The notes below the pieces were generated by a model. That model was not told where the DNA came from, did not search any database, and saw only the letters and a program-made list of their open reading frames with translations. A stretch of 8,071 nt of DNA from Hyphomicrobiales bacterium (GTDB lineage Bacteria; Pseudomonadota; Alphaproteobacteria; Rhizobiales; NORP267), in contig JAESRU010000182.1 in NCBI GenBank assembly GCA_016764455.1, forward strand, positions 115 through 8,185. The letters are read 5' to 3'. Made by a program: the position numbers and the translations under genes. Numbering within the stretch: position 1 is the first letter of the stretch; each line of letters begins with the position of its first letter. Positions 1 through 6,940 of this stretch are shown one piece after another.

Positions 1-2
1 CC

Positions 3-515
3 GAACCCAATATCAAGGCCCCACCCCTGCATCTGGTCACTATGAATGCCCGGCTTGTTGTGGAGGCCATTGAAGATGGGTTCGCGGCGCTGGCAGGCGG
101 TGGATTTGTCGTTGACCGCCATATTGGCAGCAACGAAGATCACGCATCTGATTTCGTTTCGGTAGCGGAACGATATACAGAAACGCCATATTTTTGGGGT
201 GGCCGTACCAGTATCGGTATCGATTGTTCGGGCCTTGTACAGATGGCACTTGAAGCGGCTGGATGGGCCTGTCCGCGCGACACCGATATGCAAATGGCGG
301 AACTGGGGACGCCGCTCTCGATGGAGCGGGTGATCCGGCGCGGAGACCTGGTATTTTGGCAAGGGCATGTGGGCATCATGCTGGACATGACCAATTTACT
401 GCACGCCAACGCCCATCACATGATGTGCCAAACTGAACCGCTGCAAGAAGCCGTATCCCGGATCAGCACCAATGGTGGTGGTAATATTCTTGATATCAGG
501 CGGATTAAGGAATAG
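3..515 (+). CDS. NlpC/P60 (C40) cysteine peptidase, 5'-truncated by window edge
   Basis: This is the C-terminal 170 residues of a C40 peptidase, a family that cleaves peptide bonds in or derived from peptidoglycan stems, typically D-Glu-diaminopimelate. The frame is open to the window edge, so the Met at 42 is internal and the real start lies upstream. The first 40 or so residues (KAPPLHLV to FVVDRHI) look like the end of a bacterial SH3 domain. The catalytic domain follows: TPYFWGGR, then DCSGLV with the nucleophile Cys (codon 225-227), GDLVFWQGHVGIM with the catalytic His (codon 366-368), and LLHANAHH with a third polar residue (His codon near 402). All key residues are present, so it should be active. 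Family members with this layout are usually about 270-300 aa, so roughly 100-130 residues are missing from view. Whether it is exported cannot be told without the N-terminus. A 65-bp gap separates it from the next gene on the same strand. Confidence 0.9.
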   Translation, partial: EPNIKAPPLHLVTMNARLVVEAIEDGFAALAGGGFVVDRHIGSNEDHASDFVSVAERYTETPYFWGGRTSIGIDCSGLVQMALEAAGWACPRDTDMQMAELGTPLSMERVIRRGDLVFWQGHVGIMLDMTNLLHANAHHMMCQTEPLQEAVSRISTNGGGNILDIRRIKE

Positions 516-568
516 CCCGATTTTGCCTTTCACGAGTCTCTTGATAATATTCTGAAATCCACCAGCGC

Positions 569-573
569 GAAGG
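569..573 (+). promoter_or_regulatory. Ribosome binding site deciding the alpha-subunit start
   Basis: GAAGG lies here. It is 7 nt before the ATG at 581 but only 1 nt before the ATG at 575. The spacing favours 581 as the true start, removing Met-Arg from the longer reading. Confidence 0.6.
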
Positions 574-580
574 TATGCGG

Positions 581-1408
581 ATGCCTGAAACAAATTTTTT
601 TACCGATGTTGATGCCCTTGCAGCCGCCATTCCCGATGGCACGAAGTTGGCGATATTCAAAGATTCCGGTGTGCCCATGGCAGCTGCGAAAGCGCTCGTT
701 CGCAGGCAGGCAAAGGGATTGCATCTGGTGACGATCCCAACCGCGGGTATGATTGTGGATATGCTCATTGGTGCCGGATGCGTTGATATAGTTGAGACCT
801 CTGGCGTGTCGCTCGGCGAGTTTGGCCCGGCGCGGGAATTCGCCAACGCGGTCAAGGCGGGTAAAGTGAAGATAATGGATTCAACCTGCCCCGCCATTTA
901 TTCAGGTTTGCAGGCGGCCGAAAAAGGCGTCCCGTTCATGCCGATGCGTGGTCTGATCGGGTCTGATATTTTGAAAAACCGGGACGATTATGCGGTGATC
1001 GATAATCCACTTGCCAAGGACGATCCGATTGTTGTGGTGCCCGCGATCCGTCCTGATATTGCATTGATCCATGTGGCGCTTGCCGACAGGTTCGGCAACC
1101 TCTGGATTGGCCGTCAAACCGAATTGAAAGTCATGGCGCACGCGGCCAAGGGGACATTTGCGACGGCGGAAAAAATCATCGACACCAATATCATGGAAGA
1201 TGAGCGATTGGCGTCTGCAAGCATTCCTTCGCTTTATGTGAACGGCATCGCGCCTGCGCCGCGTGGTGCGTGGCCCCTCGAAATGCCCGGGCAATATGAT
1301 GTCGATCGGGATGAAATGGAAAATTACGCGAAACTTTCAGGAAGCGGCGACGGGTTCCAAACCTGGATCACTGATCGTGTATTTGCAAAATCTGTTGCTG
1401 CCGAATGA
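581..1408 (+). CDS. Class I CoA-transferase-like alpha subunit (GctA/IpdA type)
   Basis: At 275 aa this matches the PF01144 alpha-subunit family (glutaconate CoA-transferase GctA, IpdA; usually 270-320 aa). These are cytosolic proteins that pair with a beta subunit to act on acyl-CoA thioesters. Visible family signatures are the LVTIPTAGMIVDMLIGAG stretch (49-66), GVPFMPMRGLIGSD (116-129), the IDNPL and VVVPAIRPDIALIHV blocks (140-165), and the C-terminal IAPAPRGAWP (223-232). Two departures stand out. The glycine-rich GGF-type loop expected after DG(20) reads AIFKDSG (24-30). The stretch where IpdA has its catalytic Glu reads MDSTCP (99-104), while the Arg of the PxR motif is kept (R123). 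I chose ATG 581 over 575 for Shine-Dalgarno spacing. The gene overlaps the beta-subunit gene by 4 bp (ATGA), so the two are translationally coupled and very likely form a heteromer. The substrate is unknown. Confidence 0.85.
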   Translation: MPETNFFTDVDALAAAIPDGTKLAIFKDSGVPMAAAKALVRRQAKGLHLVTIPTAGMIVDMLIGAGCVDIVETSGVSLGEFGPAREFANAVKAGKVKIMDSTCPAIYSGLQAAEKGVPFMPMRGLIGSDILKNRDDYAVIDNPLAKDDPIVVVPAIRPDIALIHVALADRFGNLWIGRQTELKVMAHAAKGTFATAEKIIDTNIMEDERLASASIPSLYVNGIAPAPRGAWPLEMPGQYDVDRDEMENYAKLSGSGDGFQTWITDRVFAKSVAAE

Positions 1409-2127
1409 ATAATTGCAGACCCGAAGAACTGATGATCTCAGCCATTGGCGATCTTCTTGAAGATGCGGCCCATATCGCGGTCGGGGTATTGTCGCCAATT
1501 CCAGGTTCAGCGGCGCTCCTTGCCCGCGCCCGCAATGGCGCACGGGTTTCGATCATCGGCAGTACCGTGCCGGAATTTCGAACCGACGGCGGCATTGATC
1601 TTTTTGACGCTGCCGGGCAGGGCAGGGTCGATGCCTTTTTTCTAAGCGGTGGCCAGATCGACGGTGCCGCCAATATCAACCTGACCGGTATTGGCACTTA
1701 TCCGGAATTGGACATCAGATGGTCCGGCGCGTTCGGGTCAGCTTATCTCTATTTCCAGGTTCCAAAAGTGATCTTGTTTCGAGACGAACATTCAAGACGC
1801 ACCCTGGTGAAGAAGGTCGATTTCATTTCAGCCCCCGGCGTAAGTAAGAAAAATGTCTATCGCCCCGGCGGGCCATACGCCCTGGTGACCCCGTTATGTG
1901 TGATGATGTTTGACCGGATAGCGGGTCGCTTCACACTGAAAAGCATTCACCCGGGGCACAGCCTGGAAGAAATACGCGACCAGACCGGGTTTGATTTCGA
2001 TTGCCCGAACGATGTCCCTGATACAGCAACACCAGATAAAGACACCCTGTCTCTTATCCGTGGTGATGTTGCCCGTGCCATCGCAAACCCCTATCCGGCA
2101 TTTGCGGCAAAGATGTTCGGAATTTAG
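1405..2127 (+). CDS. Class I CoA-transferase-like beta subunit (GctB/IpdB type), catalytic Glu apparently absent
   Basis: This 240-aa protein is collinear with the beta subunit of glutaconate CoA-transferase and IpdB (about 250-270 aa). It opens with EELMISAIGDLL (7-18). It then carries the GGQIDGAANINLTGIGTYP block (equivalent to GGAQID-GNVNSTSIGDY of GctB), KKVDFISAPG, a GGPYALVTPL segment, and the C-terminal HPGHSLEEIRDQTGFDFD motif. In true transferases a Glu in a VESG-like motif forms the glutamyl-CoA intermediate (E54 in Acidaminococcus GctB, from memory). The aligned segment here is VSIIGST, placing Gly52 (codon 1558-1560) at that site. IpdB also lacks this Glu, and IpdAB is a ring-opening hydrolase in steroid breakdown, so a hydrolase or lyase is more likely than a transferase. 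No other steroid gene is visible, so I do not assign ipdB. The start overlaps the alpha stop, and the gene runs to within 6 bp of the convergent reductase gene. Confidence 0.85.
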   Translation: MNNCRPEELMISAIGDLLEDAAHIAVGVLSPIPGSAALLARARNGARVSIIGSTVPEFRTDGGIDLFDAAGQGRVDAFFLSGGQIDGAANINLTGIGTYPELDIRWSGAFGSAYLYFQVPKVILFRDEHSRRTLVKKVDFISAPGVSKKNVYRPGGPYALVTPLCVMMFDRIAGRFTLKSIHPGHSLEEIRDQTGFDFDCPNDVPDTATPDKDTLSLIRGDVARAIANPYPAFAAKMFGI

Positions 2128-2133
2128 GGCTGC

Positions 2134-3075
2134 TCAATAGCCTTGAACCGGATCGACAATATTTGCCATTGTCCCACCAGTTTCATGAACTTCTAATTGC
2201 TCAAGAACATTCCGCAAAATCGTGTCCGGGTCGCTCGCTGACGCATTGTGCGGGGTGATGGTGATATTTGGATGCGTCCATAAAGGACTTGAATCTGGCA
2301 GCGGTTCGGTCTCGAACACATCGAGCGTTGCAGCTCCAAGGACACCCTTTTCAAGTGCCTTCAGAATATCTGCTTCCCGCTGCAACCCGCCACGCCCGGC
2401 ATTAATCAGAACCGGTTTTCCAAGCGGTCCGTCATGGCTGAGTTTTTCAAACAGCGCCAAATCAAGAATGCCATCGGTCGCTGGTGTGTGAGGCAACAGG
2501 CAGACCAGAATATCGGTTTGTCCAAGAAAAGCACCAAGCCCGACCTGCCCGAAAAAGGTATCAATGCCCTCTACAGATTTTTCGGTCCGGCTCCAGCCAT
2601 TGACCTGGAACCCGAGATTTTTAAGCTTTAGCGCTGCATCGATGCCGAGAATTCCAAGCCCCATTATTCCAATCTGCAGGGCACTGGCGGCGGCTTGGGG
2701 AATTTCTTTCCATACATTGTCGGCCTGAAACGCATCATAGACCCGCTGTTTGCGGTGATGCATCAAGACATGCAGCACAACATATTCGCTCATCCGGACG
2801 CTCAAATCCGGGTCGATGATCCGTACCACCGGAACATCTGGCAGCTGGTCATCTTCAAAAATATGGTCGACCCCGGCGCCAAGAGAAAAAATAATTTCCA
2901 GATTGGGCATCTGCGCCAGCAGGCCGGGTGCTGGTTTCCATGCAAGCGCGTAGCGCACATCCTCAGGATGGAGAATATCCGGGGCTGTCTGAAATGCCCG
3001 GTCAGGCGCAAGCTGCACAAGAGACTTTTGCCACGCTGCCACGTCCCAATTACTGATAAGCAAAGCCAGCGACAT
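2134..3075 (-). CDS. ghrA: Glyoxylate/hydroxypyruvate reductase A-type D-2-hydroxyacid dehydrogenase
   Basis: This is a 313-aa cytosolic NAD(P)H-dependent 2-hydroxyacid dehydrogenase, close in length to E. coli GhrA (312 aa), which reduces glyoxylate to glycolate and hydroxypyruvate to D-glycerate. Visible features are the substrate-side SLGAGVDH (64-71), EYVVLHVLMHHR (97-108), and the dinucleotide-binding GIMGLGILG (136-144) followed by GWSRTEKS (160-167), as in GhrA. The catalytic set is Arg228 in NAGRGG, Glu257 in DVFETEPLP and His276 in TPHNAS. WSRT after the Rossmann glycines suggests NADP(H) preference, by analogy with GhrA. I chose ATG 3075; a longer in-frame reading begins at TTG 3135 but lies inside yejF and adds residues unlike the family. 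The start is 4 nt after the yejF stop and has no good Shine-Dalgarno sequence, so translation is probably coupled to yejF. The physiological substrate is not proven; related D-2-hydroxyacids remain possible. Confidence 0.88.
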   Translation of the reverse strand: MSLALLISNWDVAAWQKSLVQLAPDRAFQTAPDILHPEDVRYALAWKPAPGLLAQMPNLEIIFSLGAGVDHIFEDDQLPDVPVVRIIDPDLSVRMSEYVVLHVLMHHRKQRVYDAFQADNVWKEIPQAAASALQIGIMGLGILGIDAALKLKNLGFQVNGWSRTEKSVEGIDTFFGQVGLGAFLGQTDILVCLLPHTPATDGILDLALFEKLSHDGPLGKPVLINAGRGGLQREADILKALEKGVLGAATLDVFETEPLPDSSPLWTHPNITITPHNASASDPDTILRNVLEQLEVHETGGTMANIVDPVQGY

Positions 3076-3079
3076 CGGA

Positions 3080-4714
3080 TTATTGGTCCGTGGCACGGCT
3101 GCCCGAAATGACCCGATTATCAAAGGCGGCGGCAATCAGCGCCTTGGTATAATCTGTCTTCGGGGCTTCAAAAATCTGTTTCGCAGTACCGTATTCGACG
3201 GTTCTGCCGTCGCGCATGACGATCACTTCGCCAGCCAGCGCCCGAACGACTTTCAGATCGTGGCTGATAAAGAGATAGGCAAGGTCGTGCTTTTTTTGCA
3301 AGTCACGGAGCAAATCAACGATCTGCGCCTGCACCGACATATCCAGTGCGCTGGTTGGTTCGTCCAGCATGATGAATTTTGGTTTCAGAACGATAGCGCG
3401 CGCTATCGCGATACGCTGGCGCTGGCCGCCCGAAAATTCATGAGGGTAGCGATCCATAATATCGCCGGTCATACCAACCTCTTCGAGTGCTGATTTTACC
3501 AGCGCCCGGCGCTCTTCAAACCCCATGCCGTGACCCTGGACGATCAGGCCTTCTTCAACAATCTGGGCGATTGACATGCGTGGGCTCAATGACCCATAGG
3601 GGTCCTGAAATACGATCTGCATCTCTTTGCGCAAGGGACGCATGTCGTTAAACGAATAGGAATGGATGGGTTTATCGCCGAAAAAAATCTCGCCTTCACT
3701 TGAAATCATCCGCAGCAAGGCAAGGCCAAGAGTGGTTTTCCCTGAACCGGATTCGCCAACAATACCAAGAGTCTGACCTTCGCGGACGATCACATCCATA
3801 CCGTCCACGGCTTTGATATGATCAACCGTGCGGCGCATGAACCCGCGCTTGATGGGGAACCATACTTTCAGATTATCAGCCTTCACCATCGTCGCCGCCT
3901 TGCGGTTTACCTTTGGTGGGTCGCCCTTGGGTTCAGCGGAAAGGAGGTGCTTGGTGTAGCTGTGTTTTGGTGCCTCAAATATTTGTTTGGTGGTACCTTG
4001 TTCGACGATTTTTCCATCCGTCATGACGCAGACCCGCTCCGCCATCCGGCGTACAATTCCCAGGTCATGGGTGATCAACAGGATCGCCATACCGTCATTT
4101 TCCTGCAAATCCCGCAGCAATTGCAGAATTTGCGCCTGCACGGTGACATCGAGCGCCGTTGTTGGCTCATCCGCAATCAGCAGGTCTGGTTCGTTTGCGA
4201 GCGCCATGGCGATCATGACCCGCTGTCGCTGACCACCGGATAGTTGATGCGGGTAGCTGCCGAGCCGTTGTTCAGGGTCGCGAATACCAACCTTGTGCAG
4301 CAATTCAAGCACCCGCGCCCGCGCTTTCGTCTTGCCCATGCCTAAATGAATTTTCAGCATCTCGCCAATTTGCTGCTCAATTGTATGCAGCGGGTTCAGC
4401 GAGGTCATCGGCTCCTGGAAAATCATCGAGATATCGTTGCCGCGCACCTTGGACATTGCCTTCTCGCTGGCGCCAACAAGTTCTTCGCCCCTGAAGCGAA
4501 TACTGCCTGAAGGGTGGCTCGCCGCCGGGTAGGGCAGCAATTGCATGATCGAAAGCGCGCTGACAGATTTGCCAGAACCAGATTCGCCAACCAATGCCAC
4601 CGTTTCACCGGGCTTGATATCAAACGAAATCTTGTCGACCGCCATATTTGTGCGCGATCCGGTGCGGAACGAAACCGAAAGGTCTTTGATCTCAACGAGG
4701 GGGGAAATGCTCAT
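3080..4714 (-). CDS. yejF: Peptide ABC importer, double ATP-binding subunit YejF
   Basis: This 544-aa protein contains two complete nucleotide-binding domains and powers the YejABEF importer from the cytoplasmic face of the inner membrane. Domain 1 has Walker A GESGSGKS (43-50), Q-loop Gln100, signature LSGGQ (158-162), Walker B LLIADE (178-183) and H-loop His216. Domain 2 has GESGSGKT (320-327), Gln370, FSGGQ (427-431), FIMLDE (447-452) and His485. Both catalytic Glu residues are present, so both sites should hydrolyse ATP. Each domain ends with the oligopeptide-transporter tail KQIFEAPK followed by YTKxL (243-257 and 512-526). The domain fusion and length match YejF (E. coli 529 aa) rather than separate DppD/DppF proteins. 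I chose ATG 4714 because GGAGG lies 6 nt upstream; a longer reading from 4750 adds 12 residues unlike the family. It starts 1 nt after the yejE stop. Confidence 0.95.
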   Translation of the reverse strand: MSISPLVEIKDLSVSFRTGSRTNMAVDKISFDIKPGETVALVGESGSGKSVSALSIMQLLPYPAASHPSGSIRFRGEELVGASEKAMSKVRGNDISMIFQEPMTSLNPLHTIEQQIGEMLKIHLGMGKTKARARVLELLHKVGIRDPEQRLGSYPHQLSGGQRQRVMIAMALANEPDLLIADEPTTALDVTVQAQILQLLRDLQENDGMAILLITHDLGIVRRMAERVCVMTDGKIVEQGTTKQIFEAPKHSYTKHLLSAEPKGDPPKVNRKAATMVKADNLKVWFPIKRGFMRRTVDHIKAVDGMDVIVREGQTLGIVGESGSGKTTLGLALLRMISSEGEIFFGDKPIHSYSFNDMRPLRKEMQIVFQDPYGSLSPRMSIAQIVEEGLIVQGHGMGFEERRALVKSALEEVGMTGDIMDRYPHEFSGGQRQRIAIARAIVLKPKFIMLDEPTSALDMSVQAQIVDLLRDLQKKHDLAYLFISHDLKVVRALAGEVIVMRDGRTVEYGTAKQIFEAPKTDYTKALIAAAFDNRVISGSRATDQ

Positions 4715-4715
4715 A

Positions 4716-5819
4716 TCATCCCTCCGGTGCAAATGTCTTGCGGGGATCAAATCCGTCGCGGACAGCTTCGCCGATAAATATCAGCAGGCTCAACATAATT
4801 GCGATCACCATGAAGCCGGTAATGCCAAGCCAGGGGGCTTGCAAATTAGCTTTGCCCTGGGCCAGCATTTCGCCAAGGGAGGGGGAGCCTGGCGGAAGAC
4901 CAAAGCCCAGAAAATCCAGCGACGTAAGTGTTGCGATCGACCCGTTCAGAATAAACGGCATAAACGTGAGTGTGGCCACCATGGCGTTCGGGAGCAGATG
5001 TTTGAACATGATCGAGATGTTCGAGACCCCAAGTGCGCGGGCCGCATTTACATATTCAAAATTCCGCCCGCGCAAAAATTCCGCCCGCACCACGCCGACC
5101 AACGCCACCCAGGAAAATAACAGCAATATGCTGAGCAATATCCAGAAGGTGGGCTCGATGATCGAGGCGATAATGATCAACAAATAAAGCGCCGGGATCG
5201 AGGTCCATATCTCGATAAAGCGCTGGAATATCAAATCGACCCAGCCGCCAAAATAGCCCTGCACAGCGCCGGCCACGATCCCGATCCCTGATGAAATGAT
5301 GGTGAGTATCAGCCCAAACAGCACCGAAATCCTGAACCCATAAATTAACCGCCCGACAACGTCGCGCCCTTGATCATCGGTTCCCAGCCAATTCTCAGTA
5401 GATGGCGGCGCCGGCGCCGGTACTGGTAAATCAAGATTGATGGTGTCGTAGGAATAGCGGATCATCGGCCAGACCATCCAGCCACCGCTATCCTCGATCA
5501 GCTCCTGCACAAAAGGATCTCGGTAATCAGCTTCGGTCTCAAACTCGCCACCAAATTCGGTTTCGGCGTAGGATTGAAATACCGGGAAATAGAACGCGTC
5601 GTCGTAGCGAACCAACAGCGGCTTGTCGTTGGCGATGAATTCCGCAAACAGGCTCAGCACAAACAGGATCAGAAATATCCAGAGACTCCAAAACCCGCGC
5701 CTATTGGCTTTGAAACTGTCCCAGCGGCGCTGGTTGATTGGCGAAATCCGTCTCTTGCGCTTTGGCGGATCAATGTCCAATGCGGAATTTTGTTCTGTAT
5801 TGGTCATGTGATCAGACAT
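4716..5819 (-). CDS. yejE: Peptide ABC importer, inner-membrane permease YejE
   Basis: This 367-aa permease is of the DppC/OppC class (BPD_transp_1) and forms one half of the membrane channel with YejB. A basic cytosolic N-terminus ([19 protein letters not shown]) leads into membrane segment 1 (about 43-63). A long periplasmic region (about 65-160) follows, with a Pro/Ala-rich stretch PVPAPAPP (132-139) and then [18 protein letters not shown], the usual OppC-type entry motif. Further hydrophobic segments lie near 165-187, 207-222, 226-245, 282-300 and 333-350. The EAA loop that docks on the ATPase is [20 protein letters not shown] (255-274). The length fits YejE (E. coli about 341 aa) and the large periplasmic loop is normal for the subfamily. 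I chose ATG 5819, which overlaps the yejB stop by 8 nt (ATGTCTGA). ATG 5807 is a possible alternative, and an in-frame reading from 5849 would overlap yejB by 38 nt. Confidence 0.92.
   Translation of the reverse strand: MSDHMTNTEQNSALDIDPPKRKRRISPINQRRWDSFKANRRGFWSLWIFLILFVLSLFAEFIANDKPLLVRYDDAFYFPVFQSYAETEFGGEFETEADYRDPFVQELIEDSGGWMVWPMIRYSYDTINLDLPVPAPAPPSTENWLGTDDQGRDVVGRLIYGFRISVLFGLILTIISSGIGIVAGAVQGYFGGWVDLIFQRFIEIWTSIPALYLLIIIASIIEPTFWILLSILLLFSWVALVGVVRAEFLRGRNFEYVNAARALGVSNISIMFKHLLPNAMVATLTFMPFILNGSIATLTSLDFLGFGLPPGSPSLGEMLAQGKANLQAPWLGITGFMVIAIMLSLLIFIGEAVRDGFDPRKTFAPEG
4720..4725 (-). promoter_or_regulatory. Strong ribosome binding site for yejF
   Basis: GGAGGG on the minus strand lies inside the last codons of yejE (Pro-Glu-Gly-stop). 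The GGAGG core is 6 nt before ATG 4714, which fixes the yejF start and couples it to yejE termination. Confidence 0.75.
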
Positions 5820-6927
5820 CCCGCCGCTCGAAATCAATCCTTGGATCAATCCAGGTATAGGTCAGGTCCGAAATCAAATTGACCACCAGCCCCATCAGGG
5901 AAAAAATAAACAGGGTCGCAAATACCACCGGGTAATCCCGGTTGACGATGGATTCAAACGACAACAAGCCCAACCCATCGAGCGAGAAAATTGTTTCAAT
6001 TAAAAGGCTACCAGCGAAAAACGCCCCGATAAATGCGCCGGGAAATCCGGCAATGATGATCAGCATGGCGTTGCGAAATACGTGGCCGTACAACACTTCT
6101 TTTTCATCCAGCCCTTTCGAGCGCGCCGTGACCACATATTGTTTGCGGATCTCGTCCAGGAACGAATTTTTGGTAAGCAGGGACGTGACTGCAAAAGCTC
6201 CGAGCGCCATTGAAATAAGCGGCAAGGTCAGGTGCCAGAAATAATCGATCACTTTGCCTACAAGTGAAAGCTCATCGAAATTCTCCGACGTTAATCCACG
6301 CAACGGGAACCAATCGAGGAACGTGCCACCGGAAAACATGACAATCAGCAGAACCGCAAACAGGAACCCGGGGATCGCATAGCCGATAATGATCACGCCG
6401 CTGGTCCAGGTATCAAACCGGGACCCATCGCGAACCGCTTTCCTGATCCCGAGCGGGATCGAGATGCCATACGATAACAGCGTCATCCAGAGCCCGAGCG
6501 AAATTGATACCGGCATCTTCTCGACGATCAGGTCGATCACCGAAATGTCTCGGAAATACGAGGTGCCGAAATCAAACCGGATATAATTCCACATCATCAA
6601 CAGGAACCGTTCGTGGGCCGGTTTGTCGAACCCGAACTGGATTTCAAGCTGGCGGATAAATTCAGGGTCGAGACCCTGCGCTCCGCGATATTTCGAAGAT
6701 GTTACAGACGAGCTTGATCCGGCTTGTCCTTGCGACCCGGCGCCCAGATCACCGCCCGCCGAACCGCCAATCCGTGACGTGGCAGCAACATCGGTGCCTG
6801 TCAATTGTGCGATAACCCGCTCAACCGGACCACCTGGCGCAAACTGGATTACGGCGAACGAGATCAGCATAATCCCGACAACGGTCGGGATGATCAGCAA
6901 CAGGCGTCTTAGAATATAGGCGGCCAA
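5812..6927 (-). CDS. yejB: Peptide ABC importer, inner-membrane permease YejB, TTG start
   Basis: This 371-aa permease is of the DppB/OppB class and very close in layout to E. coli YejB (364 aa). Membrane segment 1 is at about 9-29 and ends in the [10 protein letters not shown] motif. A Gly/Ser-rich periplasmic stretch (about 53-80) follows, then [13 protein letters not shown] and [11 protein letters not shown], both typical of YejB. More hydrophobic segments lie near 140-160, 176-198, 230-251, 286-311 and 334-356. The EAA loop is [20 protein letters not shown] (263-282), and the C-terminus has the family's DPRIDFE. The start codon is TTG at 6927-6925: an in-frame TAA sits at 6933-6931, so no longer reading exists, and the next Met is residue 20 inside the first membrane segment. 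The N-terminus ([14 protein letters not shown]) matches the family. Its Shine-Dalgarno sequence overlaps the yejA stop. The 3' end overlaps yejE by 8 nt. Confidence 0.94.
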   Translation of the reverse strand: MAAYILRRLLLIIPTVVGIMLISFAVIQFAPGGPVERVIAQLTGTDVAATSRIGGSAGGDLGAGSQGQAGSSSSVTSSKYRGAQGLDPEFIRQLEIQFGFDKPAHERFLLMMWNYIRFDFGTSYFRDISVIDLIVEKMPVSISLGLWMTLLSYGISIPLGIRKAVRDGSRFDTWTSGVIIIGYAIPGFLFAVLLIVMFSGGTFLDWFPLRGLTSENFDELSLVGKVIDYFWHLTLPLISMALGAFAVTSLLTKNSFLDEIRKQYVVTARSKGLDEKEVLYGHVFRNAMLIIIAGFPGAFIGAFFAGSLLIETIFSLDGLGLLSFESIVNRDYPVVFATLFIFSLMGLVVNLISDLTYTWIDPRIDFERRDV

Positions 6928-6934
6928 GATTTAT

Positions 6935-6940
6935 TCCTTA
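6935..6940 (-). promoter_or_regulatory. Ribosome binding site for yejB, overlapping yejA stop
   Basis: TAAGGA on the minus strand is both the yejA stop (TAA, 6940-6938) and a good Shine-Dalgarno sequence ending 7 nt before the TTG start of yejB. This arrangement supports both the TTG start and coupled translation. Confidence 0.7.

Noticed and set aside
523..550. A possible promoter for the CoA-transferase genes: TTGCCT at 523-528 and TAATAT at 545-550 with a 16-nt spacer.
   Set aside because: Each box matches the consensus at only 4 of 6 positions, which is not enough to call. The genes could equally be read through from the peptidase gene.
482..553. A 9-bp direct repeat, TAATATTCT, at 482-490 and 545-553, each near a TCTTGATA copy (488-495 and 539-546), looking like an operator pair before the CoA-transferase genes.
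   Set aside because: The first copy is inside the peptidase coding region, the sequence is AT-rich and low in complexity, and the order of the two parts is swapped between copies. Chance is the simpler explanation.
902..1294. A 130-codon minus-strand frame opposite the CoA-transferase alpha gene.
   Set aside because: It is a shadow of a well-supported gene: His/Arg-rich, with no domain signature and no ribosome binding site context.
4545..5187. Long plus-strand open frames opposite yejF and yejE (about 150-190 codons).
   Set aside because: They lie antisense to strongly supported transporter genes, have compositionally odd Arg/Lys/Pro-rich translations and match no family I recognise.
5406..5419. 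A perfect 14-bp GC palindrome (CGGCGCCGGCGCCG).
   Set aside because: It is fully explained by the Pro/Ala-rich codons of the YejE periplasmic stretch and has no T-run or regulatory context.
6690..6770. Low-complexity Gly/Ser-rich segment in YejB that could suggest an insertion or expanded repeat.
   Set aside because: A Gly-rich periplasmic stretch at the same place is normal in YejB proteins, including that of E. coli, and total length is typical.
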